DNA from: JALOAT01 sp041685115
GTDB taxonomy: Bacteria; Pseudomonadota; Gammaproteobacteria; Thiohalomonadales; Thiohalomonadaceae
Assembly: GCA_041685115.1 (NCBI GenBank)
Contig: JAWLGK010000002.1
Coordinates: 186,001-250,000, forward strand
Direction of reading: 5' to 3'
DNA: 64,000 nt
Below the pieces are notes generated by a model. It did not search any database. It was given only the letters and a program-made list of their open reading frames with translations, and had not been told where the DNA came from. Shown one piece after another: positions 52,980-61,733 of the stretch (positions within the stretch are counted from its first letter, which is position 1; each line of letters begins with the position of its first letter). A program made the translations under genes and the position numbers.

Positions 52980-54191
52980 ATGGCAGTGGGATTCAAGGGA
53001 ATTCCTTCGATGGCGCCGGTGCCCGGCTTTCGCATCGGCGTGGCTTCTGCAGGTGTGAAAACGCCGGGCCGTCGTGACCTCGTGGTCATGGAACTGGCGC
53101 CGCAATCGACCTGTGCCGCCGTCTTCACGCGCAACGCCTTCTGCGCCGCTCCGGTGGTGCTTTCACGGGAGCACCTGGGCAAGGCCCGCCCCCGTTATCT
53201 GCTCGTGAACACCGGCAACGCCAATGCGGGCACGGGTGAACGCGGCATGACCGATGCGCAGGCGTGCTGCGCCGCGCTGGCCCGGGTGGCCGGCTGCACC
53301 GCAGCAGAGGTGCTGCCGTTCTCCACGGGCGTCATCGGTGAGCCGTTGCCGGTGGCGAAGATCATGGCTGCACTTCCCGACGCCGTTGCCGCACTGGCGG
53401 GGGAGGCGTGGGAGGCCGCAGCGCACGGCATCATGACCACGGATACGGTTCCCAAGGGGGCGTCGCGCCAGCTGGTCATCGACGGGAAGACCGTGACCAT
53501 CACCGGCATCGCCAAGGGCGCCGGCATGATCCGCCCCGATATGGCGACCATGCTGGCCTTTGTTGCCACCGATGCAGCGGTGTCCCAGGAGCGGTTGCAG
53601 GCATGCCTGGAGGCTGCGGTGAACCGATCGTTCAACCGCATCACCGTAGACGGCGACACCTCCACCAACGACTCATGCATCCTGGCGGCAACCGGCGCAA
53701 GCGGTGTGCAGATCGTCGAAGCCCCTGCATTGTCCGTGTTCTCGGAGGCCGTTGCCGAGATCTGTGAGGAACTTGCGCAGGCCATCGTGCGCGATGGCGA
53801 GGGCGCCACCAAGTTCATCACCGTCGATGTGGGCGGCGGTCGCGATAGTGGCGAATGCCTCGATGCGGCCTATGCCGTGGCCCAATCGCCGCTGGTGAAG
53901 ACGGCGGCGTTCGCCAGCGATCCGAACTGGGGACGCATCCTTGCGGCCGTTGGCCGCGCGGGCATCGTCGACCTGGATCTGAACGCGGTGACCATCCACC
54001 TGGGTGATGTCTGCATCGTGCGCAACGGTGGCCGCGCCGAAGACTACGAGGAAGCGCGCGGCGCCGCCGTGATGGTGCAGGAGGAGATCACCATTCGCAT
54101 CGACCTCGCCCGCGGCAGCGTGCGCGAGCGGGTCTGGACCTGCGATTTCTCCTACGACTACGTGCGCATCAACGCGGAATACCGCACCTGA
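52980..54191 (+). CDS. argJ: Bifunctional ornithine acetyltransferase / N-acetylglutamate synthase ArgJ
   Basis: 403-aa enzyme that recycles the acetyl group in arginine synthesis. It self-cleaves before a threonine nucleophile: Thr190 in KGAGMIRPDMATMLAF. The oxyanion-hole Thr-Gly residues are in FSTGVIGEP, and the C-terminal SYDYVRINAEYRT is conserved. The ATG at 52980 follows CCGGGAGTTCG. A long inverted repeat starts 16 nt after the stop. Confidence 0.97.
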   Translation: MAVGFKGIPSMAPVPGFRIGVASAGVKTPGRRDLVVMELAPQSTCAAVFTRNAFCAAPVVLSREHLGKARPRYLLVNTGNANAGTGERGMTDAQACCAALARVAGCTAAEVLPFSTGVIGEPLPVAKIMAALPDAVAALAGEAWEAAAHGIMTTDTVPKGASRQLVIDGKTVTITGIAKGAGMIRPDMATMLAFVATDAAVSQERLQACLEAAVNRSFNRITVDGDTSTNDSCILAATGASGVQIVEAPALSVFSEAVAEICEELAQAIVRDGEGATKFITVDVGGGRDSGECLDAAYAVAQSPLVKTAAFASDPNWGRILAAVGRAGIVDLDLNAVTIHLGDVCIVRNGGRAEDYEEARGAAVMVQEEITIRIDLARGSVRERVWTCDFSYDYVRINAEYRT

Positions 54192-54207
54192 GTCTGGCTT
54201 GACGTCA

Positions 54208-54358
54208 TGGGCGAAACGCGGAGCACGCAAAGGCGCGGAGGCCGCGGAAAGAAAGTGCAATTTGCCTCTGGTAAGCCTGTAGCAACCCAGCCCATAGCGA
54301 GTACTTCCGGGTTTCTCCGCGTGCTCCGCGCCTTTGCGTGCTCCGTGTTTTGGCCCAT
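54208..54358. repeat. Long imperfect inverted repeat, family copy 3 (argJ-mutT)
   Basis: The left arm 54208-54252 begins ATGGGCGAAACGCGGAGC; the right arm 54308-54358 ends with its complement, GCTCCGTGTTTTGGCCCAT. About 45 bp pair with few mismatches around a 55-nt loop. The units (ACGCGGAGC, ACGCAAAGG) match copy 2. It fills almost the whole gap between argJ and the Nudix gene and ends 8 nt before the latter's start. Confidence 0.88.
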
Positions 54359-54366
54359 TGATTGAT

Positions 54367-55341
54367 ATGACTGACTTGAGCGATGAGCAAGGCTGGCTGC
54401 ACGTGGCCGCAGCGGTGATCCGCGATGGCGCCGGGCGCGTGCTGATTGCCGAGCGGCCGGCGCATTTGCACCAGGGCGGGTTGTGGGAGTTCCCCGGCGG
54501 AAAGGTGGAACCCGGCGAGGACGTACAGGCGGCGCTCGGTCGGGAACTCGATGAGGAACTGGGTATCGCGGTGCAGGCGTGCACGCCGCTCATCCGCGTG
54601 CGGCATCGTTACCCGGACAGGGACGTGCTCCTGGACGTCTGGGAAGTCACGTCGTTCGCCGGTGAGCCCCACGGCCGGGAGGGTCAAGCGGTTTGTTGGG
54701 CAGATGGTGAATCGCTGACCGATTTCCGTTTTCCAGCCGCCAACGCTCCCATTGTGGCGGCCGCACGGCTGCCCGGTCACTATCTGGTCACCCCCGAACC
54801 GCAAGCCGAGGAACCCTTCCTGCATCACCTCGAAGGGCGACTGCGCGCGGGCGTGCGCCTGCTCCAACTGCGCAGCAAACACCTCGGCGGCCGGGCGTTA
54901 GAAGATTTGGCGGCCCGCGTAGTCCGCTTGGCACATGCCCACGGTGCTCGCGTACTACTCAATAGCGAGCCCGAGCTCGCCCTGAGGCTCGGCGCCGACG
55001 GTGTGCATCTGTCTGCGGCGCGCTTGCACGCCTGTGCGGCGCGGCCGCTACCCGCCCATTACTGGGTGGCAGCCTCCTGCCACGGTTGCGGGGATCTCGC
55101 CCAGGCCGAACGGATCGGTGCGGATTTCGTCGTGCTCTCCCCGGTGCAGCCCACCGCCAGTCACCCGGCTGCACCGGTACTCGGCTGGGACGGCTTTCAT
55201 GCCCTCGTCGAGACCACGCGCCTGCCGGTGTTCGCCTTGGGTGGGCTGGCGCTCGATGATTTCATCACGGCGCGCCGCCAAGGTGCGCAGGGCATCGCGG
55301 CGATCCGCGGGCTGTGGGAAGGGGACCAGGTGATGCTATGA
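54367..55341 (+). CDS. mutT: Nudix hydrolase fused to a thiamine-phosphate-synthase-like domain (MutT-type)
   Basis: 324-aa fusion. Residues 1-135 are a MutT-like Nudix domain with an intact Nudix box GGKVEPGEDVQAALGRELDE plus ELGI, likely removing 8-oxo-dGTP. Residues 140-320 are a ThiE/TenI-like TIM barrel (LLQLRSKHLGGRALEDLA, GADGVHLSAARL, DFVVLSPVQPTASHP, LPVFALGGL). This fusion is widespread in gammaproteobacteria after secA/argJ; the barrel's role is unknown. The ATG at 54367 is 8 nt after the inverted repeat. It overlaps the lipoprotein gene (ATGA). Confidence 0.94.
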   Translation: MTDLSDEQGWLHVAAAVIRDGAGRVLIAERPAHLHQGGLWEFPGGKVEPGEDVQAALGRELDEELGIAVQACTPLIRVRHRYPDRDVLLDVWEVTSFAGEPHGREGQAVCWADGESLTDFRFPAANAPIVAAARLPGHYLVTPEPQAEEPFLHHLEGRLRAGVRLLQLRSKHLGGRALEDLAARVVRLAHAHGARVLLNSEPELALRLGADGVHLSAARLHACAARPLPAHYWVAASCHGCGDLAQAERIGADFVVLSPVQPTASHPAAPVLGWDGFHALVETTRLPVFALGGLALDDFITARRQGAQGIAAIRGLWEGDQVML

Positions 55342-55769
55342 GGCACGTCCTGCCGGCCCTGATGGTCCTGGTGCTCGCCGGTTGCGGCGGTGGCAATGAA
55401 AGCGCGAACTTCACGACGCTCCACACGGATCCCGCCTGCGACGTCACCGCAGGGCCTTGCGCGGCCACCGGCGAGGGGCTGCGCGTGGAACTGCAGCTGC
55501 CGCCCGCCCCGGTTGCGCTCAAACCCATGGTGGTGATGGTGCGTACCGCCGGCGTGCAGGTCGAGGCGCCTGTGCTCGAACTGTCCATGATCGGCATGGA
55601 CATGGGTGACAACCGTTATCGGATGCTGGCAGAGGGGGGCGATTCCTGGCGCGCGACCGTCGTGCTCCCCGTCTGCATCCAGGACCGTGCCGACTGGATC
55701 GGCGACGTGACCTTCAGCGCCCGTGGCGTGCGCTACCGTGCGCGATTTCCTTTCAGCACGGGCGGGTAG
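55338..55769 (+). CDS. Small lipoprotein with a YtkA/FixH-like pattern
   Basis: 143 aa. Signal peptide with lipobox LAGC at residues 15-18, followed by Gly-rich residues. The mature domain is a predicted beta-sandwich with two widely spaced Cys and the stretch SMIGMDMGDNRYRM, resembling Met-containing loops of copper-handling YtkA/FixH-type domains; this is a resemblance, not a firm family call. It overlaps the Nudix gene by 4 nt. Confidence 0.78.
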   Translation: MRHVLPALMVLVLAGCGGGNESANFTTLHTDPACDVTAGPCAATGEGLRVELQLPPAPVALKPMVVMVRTAGVQVEAPVLELSMIGMDMGDNRYRMLAEGGDSWRATVVLPVCIQDRADWIGDVTFSARGVRYRARFPFSTGG

Positions 55770-55782
55770 AGGGCAAACAGCC

Positions 55783-55965
55783 AAACACGAGGAACACGGG
55801 GTTTCTGGGGTGTGAACCCTGGGTGCGGTTGGTAGCGGCCTGGTGGAGTCGTAGGTCAGTGCGAAGCGTGCAAACCCGCCCTTCCGTGTCGGAGGACGTC
55901 ACGTAGCCCCCCAACGTGACGGGTGAATACCCCCATCCGTACTCCACCCCGTGTTCCCGGTGTTA
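55783..55965. repeat. Inverted repeat, family copy 4 (lipoprotein gene to yacG)
   Basis: Left arm 55783-55802 (AACACGAGGAACACGGGGT) and right arm 55946-55965 are reverse complements with two mismatches, around a loop of about 143 nt. The unit GGAACACGGGG matches copy 1. It begins 13 nt after the lipoprotein gene stop and ends 10 nt before the converging yacG stop. The long loop makes this the most degraded or most divergent copy. Confidence 0.7.
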
Positions 55966-55975
55966 GAGCTTTTTC

Positions 55976-56155
55976 TCAATCCCGCTCGCCGTCGTGCGCG
56001 TCGGGGACAGGGGCGGGTTCTCCGGGAATGGCGTGCCGTTCGGCGGCCCATTCACCCAGGTCGATCAGCTTGCAACGCTCGCTGCAGAACGGGCGCCAAC
56101 GCTGTTCAGGCGTCCAAACCACGGACTTCCCGCAGGTGGGGCATTTCACTTTCAT
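55976..56155 (-). CDS. yacG: DNA gyrase inhibitor YacG
   Basis: 59-aa zinc-finger protein that can inhibit GyrB. Four Cys ligands in CPTCGK and CSERCKLIDLGEWA. I chose the ATG at 56155, just ahead of VKCPTCGK, over a much longer frame that is a shadow of zapD. It overlaps the zapD stop by 4 nt (ATGA). Confidence 0.95.
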   Translation of the reverse strand: MKVKCPTCGKSVVWTPEQRWRPFCSERCKLIDLGEWAAERHAIPGEPAPVPDAHDGERD

Positions 56156-56949
56156 AATGCGCAACAGGATAGGCGGAACGGTACGTCGCCGGTGGCCTGC
56201 TGGGGCCGTCCGCCTTCGCTGGGTTCGAGGAAACGAATGGTGAAGCGGTGTTTGCCGCCACTGATCTCGGCGTAATACGGCAACGCCGAATCGATTGCCA
56301 CACGGATCAGTTGGAACGGCAGATCTGCCTCGAGGTTCCGCTGGAAGCCGCCGGCGGCGGCGATTTCGTGGCTCGGTCCGGCGGTGTTGCGCACCAGCTT
56401 GAGCAGCAATTCCACCGTTTGACGGGTCAGGCGCAGTGACTCCAGCCACGCCTGCTGGATTTCGCGGCGCGTTTCGGCCGGGCGGTTCAGCCAGCGGTGA
56501 TAGGCCGGCAGGTCGAAATCGCAGGTGCCGCCGGGAATGGTGCTGCGTTGACGCACGCAGTTCAGGAATTCGCTGTCGCGCAGTTCCTGCCCGAGTGGAC
56601 CACTGGTGCCGTGCAGGGCGCTGCGCAATTGCTCAAGATGCTTGAGAATGGTCGCAAGCTGCTGCTGATCGACATCCGGGCTCTCGCTCAGCCGGCCGAG
56701 TGTAGACAGATGACGTTCCAGTTCCTTGATGAGTTCGGTCTTCAGATCCGAGCGGCTGAGGATGGCCAGGATATCGAGCAGCGTGACGATGAACAGCCGG
56801 CTGTCCCAGGCGGTGGTGCCGGACTGACAATGCTGCGCCTGGCGAAACAGGAATTCGAGGCGCAAGAGGTTGCGCATGCGCTCATTGAGCGGATGTTCGT
56901 AGACGACGAATGGGTGCACCGGAGCAGTCTCCAGGACCGGCGCATGCAC
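56152..56949 (-). CDS. zapD: Z-ring associated protein ZapD
   Basis: 265-aa protein that bundles FtsZ filaments through the FtsZ C-terminal peptide. Family features: VVYEHPLNERMRNLLRLEFLF near the N-terminus, FIVTLLDILAILSRSDLKTELIKELER, and a C-terminal beta-domain (DLPFQLIRVAIDSALPYYAEISGG). I chose the GTG at 56949, 4 nt after the coaE stop; the ATG at 57018 lies inside coaE and adds unrelated residues. Confidence 0.94.
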   Translation of the reverse strand: MHAPVLETAPVHPFVVYEHPLNERMRNLLRLEFLFRQAQHCQSGTTAWDSRLFIVTLLDILAILSRSDLKTELIKELERHLSTLGRLSESPDVDQQQLATILKHLEQLRSALHGTSGPLGQELRDSEFLNCVRQRSTIPGGTCDFDLPAYHRWLNRPAETRREIQQAWLESLRLTRQTVELLLKLVRNTAGPSHEIAAAGGFQRNLEADLPFQLIRVAIDSALPYYAEISGGKHRFTIRFLEPSEGGRPQQATGDVPFRLSCCAL

Positions 56950-56953
56950 TTCT

Positions 56954-57553
56954 TCAGCGCTGGCCGGCCAGGCGTAAATAGCGTTGGTGCAATAGTGTAA
57001 CGCGTTCGCGTAGCGCATTCAGGTCGCCCTCGTTGCAGAGTACATCGTCGGCGGCAGCCAGCCGCTCCTCGCGCGAGGCCTGCGCAGCGAGGATGCGCAT
57101 GACGTCCTCCGTGTGCATCTGATCGCGTGATGCAGTGCGGGCGATCTGTTGCTCCACAGGCGCGTCGATGACCAGCACGCGATCCACCTCGCTCCGCCAA
57201 CCCTTTTCCACCAGCAAGGGAATGGCGATGATGCAATAGGGCGCTGTCAGGCGCCGCACACGATCGCGGATGGCCTCGCGGATGAGCGGATGGAGCAGTT
57301 CCTCCAGCCGTTGGCGTTCGCCGGGCTCGGCAAACACCCGGGCACGCAACCAGGCGCGGTCGAGCATCCCATCGGCACCGATGGCCGCGGCCCCGAAGGT
57401 CTGACGGATCGCCGCGAGGGCCGGCCGGCCGGGCGCCACGACCTCGCGTGCGATGGCGTCCGCATCGATGACCGGAACACCGTGCTGCGCGAAAAGGCCG
57501 CTGGCAGTGGACTTCCCGCTGCCGATGCCCCCCGTCAAACCGACCCGCAACAC
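56954..57553 (-). CDS. coaE: Dephospho-CoA kinase
   Basis: 199-aa P-loop kinase for the last step of coenzyme A synthesis. GLTGGIGSGKSTAS P-loop, VIDADAIAREV with the acidic catalytic region, and RQRLEELLHPLIREAI. It abuts pilD (57554) without a gap on the same strand, a common arrangement after pilBCD. Confidence 0.98.
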   Translation of the reverse strand: MLRVGLTGGIGSGKSTASGLFAQHGVPVIDADAIAREVVAPGRPALAAIRQTFGAAAIGADGMLDRAWLRARVFAEPGERQRLEELLHPLIREAIRDRVRRLTAPYCIIAIPLLVEKGWRSEVDRVLVIDAPVEQQIARTASRDQMHTEDVMRILAAQASREERLAAADDVLCNEGDLNALRERVTLLHQRYLRLAGQR

Positions 57554-58423
57554 CTAACCCATCCAGCCCAGATAGAGATCGGTGAGTTCGCGGCCCCACA
57601 GCAGGGTCAGCCAGCCTGCGGCGGCGAGATAGGGTCCGAAGGGGATCGGGATGTTGCGGTCGTGGCCACGCAGCAGGATGAGCGTGATGCCGACCACGGC
57701 ACCGACCAGCGAGGACAACAAGATGATGAGCGGCAGCATCTGCCAGCCCAACCAGGCACCGAGCAGGGCCAGCAGCTTGAAGTCGCCGTAGCCCATGCCT
57801 TCCTTGCCGGTCAGCAGGCGAAACACGTGATAGACAGACCACAGGCTCAGGTAACCGGCCATGGCGCCGATGAGGGCCGTCGGGGTGTCCACGAAAACGC
57901 CCTGCAGGCTCAACAACAGTCCGAGCCACAGGAACGGCAGGGTGATGTCGTCGGGCAATAACTGGTGATCGAAATCGATCATGGTGAGCGCAATGAGCGC
58001 CCAGGTGAGGAGCATGGCCGCGAAGGCCTGCATGCCGAAACCAAAGTGCCAGGCGACGGCCGCAGTGAGCACGGCGGTCACCGCTTCGATGATGGGATAA
58101 CGCACGCTGATGGCGCCGCCGCAGGCCGTACAGCGCCCTCGCTGGATCAGATAACTGACGACCGGGATGTTTTCCCAGGCACGGATGCGGTGTCCGCAGC
58201 GCGGGCAGGTAGAGCCGGGCGTCACCAGGTTGAACGGTGCCTGGGCGATGGCGGTTTCGCCGCCCGACAGCTCGGCGCACTGGTCTTGCCAGGAGCGGTT
58301 GAGCATGACGGGCAGGCGGTAGATCACCACGTTGAGGAAGCTGCCCACCAGAAGCCCGAGCACCGCGGTGACCGCCACGAAGACGGGTGGATTTTCCGCG
58401 AGCAAAATGATGGCGTCCGGCAT
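57554..58423 (-). CDS. pilD: Prepilin peptidase / N-methyltransferase PilD
   Basis: 289-aa polytopic aspartyl protease that cleaves and N-methylates prepilins and type II pseudopilins. The cytoplasmic zinc-binding cysteines are in CPRCGHRIRAWENIP and CTACGG. The two catalytic aspartates lie in DFDHQLLPDD and GYGDFKLLALLGAWLG. One copy presumably serves both the pilus genes here and the divergent gsp genes. Confidence 0.98.
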   Translation of the reverse strand: MPDAIILLAENPPVFVAVTAVLGLLVGSFLNVVIYRLPVMLNRSWQDQCAELSGGETAIAQAPFNLVTPGSTCPRCGHRIRAWENIPVVSYLIQRGRCTACGGAISVRYPIIEAVTAVLTAAVAWHFGFGMQAFAAMLLTWALIALTMIDFDHQLLPDDITLPFLWLGLLLSLQGVFVDTPTALIGAMAGYLSLWSVYHVFRLLTGKEGMGYGDFKLLALLGAWLGWQMLPLIILLSSLVGAVVGITLILLRGHDRNIPIPFGPYLAAAGWLTLLWGRELTDLYLGWMG

Positions 58424-58427
58424 GCGC

Positions 58428-59651
58428 TTACATCACCACCGAACCCATCTTGAAGATGGGCAGGTACATGGCGATGACCAGTCCGCCGACCACCACGCCC
58501 AGGAAGGCCATGATGAGGGGCTCCAGCAGGCTGCTGAGGCCGTCGACAGCATCATCCACTTCCTGCTCATAGAAATCAGCGACCTTGCCGAGCATGCCGT
58601 CGAGCGAGCCCGCCTCCTCACCGATGGCGACCATCTGCACCACCATGTTGGGGAACAGGTTGGCCTCCATCATGGACGAGGTGAGGGACTGGCCCGTCGC
58701 CACTTGATCGCGCATGCGATACACGGCCGTCCCATACACCACGTTGCCCACGGCGCCGGCCACCGAATCCATGGCCTCCACCAGCGGTACACCAGCGGCG
58801 AACATGGTCGAGAGGGTGCGTGCGAAACGCGCGATGGCCGCCTTGATCAGAATCGCACCAATCACCGGGACTTTCAGCGACAGCCGGTCGAGGGCATCGG
58901 CGAAGGCCTTCGAGCGTCGCTTCAACTGCACGAAACCCCAGCCAAGCCCGCCCAGGCCGCCGAAGATCGCCCACCACCATGCCTGGAAGACCTCCGACGC
59001 ACTGACGACCAGCTTGGTGAGTGCGGGTAGATCGGCGCCCATGCCCGAGAACATGGATTCGAACTGCGGGATGACGAAAATGAGCAGGATGGCTGTGATG
59101 ATGAAGGAGACGATCACCACCGCGGTGGGATAGAACAGCGCCTTCTTGATCTTGCTCTTGATGGCCTCGCTCTTTTCCTTGTAGGTGGCGATCTTGTCCA
59201 GCAGGTTCTCAAGGATACCGGCCTGCTCACCGGCATGGATCAGGTTGCAGGTGAGGTTATCGAAATAGAGCGGATGCTTGCGCATGGCATCGGCCATGGT
59301 GCCGCCGGCCTCCACGTCCGACTTGACGGTCAGGACGAGGTCGCGCATGGAGGGGTTATCGTGGCCGCGGCCGATGATTTCGAAGGCCTGGACGATGGGC
59401 ACACCGGAGGACATCATGGTGGCGAGCTGGCGCGAGAAGATGGCGATGTCCTTTGCCGTGATCTTTTTCCCGCTCGCGCGCGACTTGGCCTTTTTCGAGA
59501 CCTTCAGCGGATTGATGCCCTGCCGGCGCAGGTCCATCTTGACCATGGCCTCATTGGTGGCCCTGGCCTCGCCCTTCACACGCTGGCCTTTCTTGTCGGT
59601 CCCCTCCCAGGAGAAGACCTTCAGCTCCATCGCTGCTGCTTTCTCGGCCAT
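58428..59651 (-). CDS. pilC: Type IV pilus platform protein PilC
   Basis: 407-aa inner-membrane assembly platform (GspF family). Two related cytoplasmic T2SSF domains (FSRQLATMMSSGVPIVQAFEI; FARTLSTMFAAGVPLVEAMDS) are separated by three transmembrane helices. An N-terminal FSWEGTDKKGQRVKGEARA is family-typical. It starts 2 nt after pilB ends. Confidence 0.97.
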   Translation of the reverse strand: MAEKAAAMELKVFSWEGTDKKGQRVKGEARATNEAMVKMDLRRQGINPLKVSKKAKSRASGKKITAKDIAIFSRQLATMMSSGVPIVQAFEIIGRGHDNPSMRDLVLTVKSDVEAGGTMADAMRKHPLYFDNLTCNLIHAGEQAGILENLLDKIATYKEKSEAIKSKIKKALFYPTAVVIVSFIITAILLIFVIPQFESMFSGMGADLPALTKLVVSASEVFQAWWWAIFGGLGGLGWGFVQLKRRSKAFADALDRLSLKVPVIGAILIKAAIARFARTLSTMFAAGVPLVEAMDSVAGAVGNVVYGTAVYRMRDQVATGQSLTSSMMEANLFPNMVVQMVAIGEEAGSLDGMLGKVADFYEQEVDDAVDGLSSLLEPLIMAFLGVVVGGLVIAMYLPIFKMGSVVM

Positions 59652-59653
59652 GG

Positions 59654-61378
59654 TTATTCCTTCGTGACGCGATTGATCTCTTCGAGGCTCGTGAAGCCGT
59701 CCTTGACCTTCTTGAGGCCGGATTCACGTAAATCAGGGATGCCCTCGCGCTTGGCCTGCTCGGCCAGATCCATGGCGTTGCCGCCTTTCATGATGATGCG
59801 CTGCATCTCTTCCGAAAGCTTCATCACCTGATAGACACCGACGCGGCCCTTGTAACCGCCGTTGCACTTGTCGCAGCCCGCACCGGCCTTGTAGAGCTTC
59901 AGGTCATTCAATTCCGATTCCTTGAAGCCTTCCTTGAGCAATGCCTCGCGCGGCACGTCTTCCGGGACCTTGCAGGCCGGACACAGGCGGCGGGCCAGGC
60001 GCTGGGCAATGATGAGCGCCACGGCGGAGGCGATGTTGTAGGGCGCGACACCGATGTTGACCAGTCGGCCGATGGTCTGCGGGGCATCGTTGGTATGCAG
60101 TGTGGACAGCACCAAGTGACCGGTCTGTGCTGCCTTGACGGCGATCTCGGCGGTTTCCAGGTCACGGATCTCACCTACCATGATCACGTCCGGGTCCTGG
60201 CGCAAAAAGGCCTTCAGCGCCGAGGCGAAGGTGAGGCCCACCTTGGGATTCACGTTGACCTGATTCACGCCGGGCAGGTTGATTTCCGCCGGGTCTTCCG
60301 CCGTGGAGATGTTGCGCTCGGGTGTATTGAGGATGTTCAGGCCCGTGTACAGCGACACGGTTTTACCGCTACCGGTCGGGCCGGTGACCAGGATCATGCC
60401 GTGGGGCTTGGCCAGCGCCTCCATGTAGAGGGCCTTCTGCTCCGGCTCGTAACCCAGCACATCGATACCCAGCTTGGCGCTGGTCGGGTCGAGGATACGC
60501 AGCACGATCTTTTCCCCGTACAGGGTCGGGCAGGTGCTGACACGGAAGTCGATGGCCTTGTTCTTGGACAGGGTCAGCTTGATGCGGCCGTCCTGGGGCA
60601 CGCGCCGTTCCGAGATGTCGAGGCGTGACATGACTTTCACGCGCGCGGCGATCTTCAGCGCCAGGGCGACCGGCGGCGCCGCCACTTCGCGCAGGATGCC
60701 ATCCTGACGGAAGCGCACGCGGTACATCTTTTCGTACGGTTCGAAATGGATATCGGACGCGCCCTTGTTGATGGCGTCCAGCAACACCTTGTTGACGAAG
60801 CGGACGACGGGGGTGTCATCCACCTCCGACTCGGCGGCGTCGGCCCCGGGACCGGCGCCGTCCTCATCCTCGGCGCTGATGTCCAGGTCTTCGAGGTCCG
60901 AGTCCTGGAAGGCGCTCATGGCCGCATCCTGGCTCTCGAGCGCCTTCTCGATGGTCCGGGCGAGCTTGTCCTCTTCCACCAGCACCGCTTCGGTGTTGGC
61001 GCCCACATGGAACTTTATCTCGTCCAGGGCGGCCAGATTGGTGGGATCGGAAACGGCCACGAACAGCCGGTTGCCACGCTTGTACAGCGGCAGGGCATGA
61101 TGGGCGCGCATGAGCTTTTCATCGACCAGCTTGATGACCTCCTGGTCGACATCGAACGCGCCGATATCGAGCAGGGGGACGCCGAATTCCTGGGCGGCGG
61201 CATTGGCGATGGCGCGCGCTGCGGTCAGTTGGTTTTCGACCAGCCAGGTGACGAACGGAACCTTCTTCTTGCTGGAGAGTTCCTGTGCCTTTTCGGCATC
61301 CTGTTCAGACAGCAGACCGTCACGAATCAGGCGTCGGGCGAGGCCGCTGAGCGGAACCTTTGTGGTTGGAGTGGCCAT
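59654..61378 (-). CDS. pilB: Type IV pilus assembly ATPase PilB
   Basis: 574-aa extension ATPase. N-terminal T2SSE domain (residues 45-150), then Walker A ILVTGPTGSGKTVSLY, Walker B DVIMVGEIRDLETAEIA and the CPAC / CDKC zinc motif in the C-terminal domain. I chose the ATG at 61378 (MATPTTKVPL); the 57-residue extension upstream is low-quality sequence. No major pilin gene follows; pilA must be elsewhere. Confidence 0.97.
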   Translation of the reverse strand: MATPTTKVPLSGLARRLIRDGLLSEQDAEKAQELSSKKKVPFVTWLVENQLTAARAIANAAAQEFGVPLLDIGAFDVDQEVIKLVDEKLMRAHHALPLYKRGNRLFVAVSDPTNLAALDEIKFHVGANTEAVLVEEDKLARTIEKALESQDAAMSAFQDSDLEDLDISAEDEDGAGPGADAAESEVDDTPVVRFVNKVLLDAINKGASDIHFEPYEKMYRVRFRQDGILREVAAPPVALALKIAARVKVMSRLDISERRVPQDGRIKLTLSKNKAIDFRVSTCPTLYGEKIVLRILDPTSAKLGIDVLGYEPEQKALYMEALAKPHGMILVTGPTGSGKTVSLYTGLNILNTPERNISTAEDPAEINLPGVNQVNVNPKVGLTFASALKAFLRQDPDVIMVGEIRDLETAEIAVKAAQTGHLVLSTLHTNDAPQTIGRLVNIGVAPYNIASAVALIIAQRLARRLCPACKVPEDVPREALLKEGFKESELNDLKLYKAGAGCDKCNGGYKGRVGVYQVMKLSEEMQRIIMKGGNAMDLAEQAKREGIPDLRESGLKKVKDGFTSLEEINRVTKE

Positions 61379-61733
61379 GAGTTCCTTGTTCTTCCGCAAG
61401 GCCTCTCTCGATAGCCTTGACCGATTTTTCACTAACTGTCTGGCAAGCCTCGGGAAGTCTACGGACTTTCTGCGCCGCGGCGCAACGCTCGCCAGAGTCC
61501 AATGTGATGCGCGGCACGTATGCGCGCAGGTTGGCGGGGCCGGAATCATCGCGCGCGGCGTAGATCGGCATGCCAGCCGCTCTTTGCCCGGTCATTGCAT
61601 CAGCGATGTGCGCCACAAGAACGCTCATGCGTACTCCGCGATTCCACGATTGAGCAGCCGGTTTGCTTGGAGTAAGGTGGCCAGCCGCAATTGGGCCTAT
61701 GCTGAACAGGGCCGACTAATAGGGAGTGAGGGT
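61379..61733. other. Divergent intergenic region pilB-gspC
   Basis: 355 nt containing regulatory DNA for two diverging operons. I see no gene and no convincing sigma70 pair or sigma54 (TGGCAC-N5-TTGCW) motif at usual spacing. AGGGAG at 61721-61726 is the gspC ribosome site. Confidence 0.5.

Noticed and set aside
61110..61733. N-terminal extension of gspC
   Set aside because: Runs antisense through the pilB start and intergenic DNA; Ser-rich shadow sequence ahead of the true membrane anchor.
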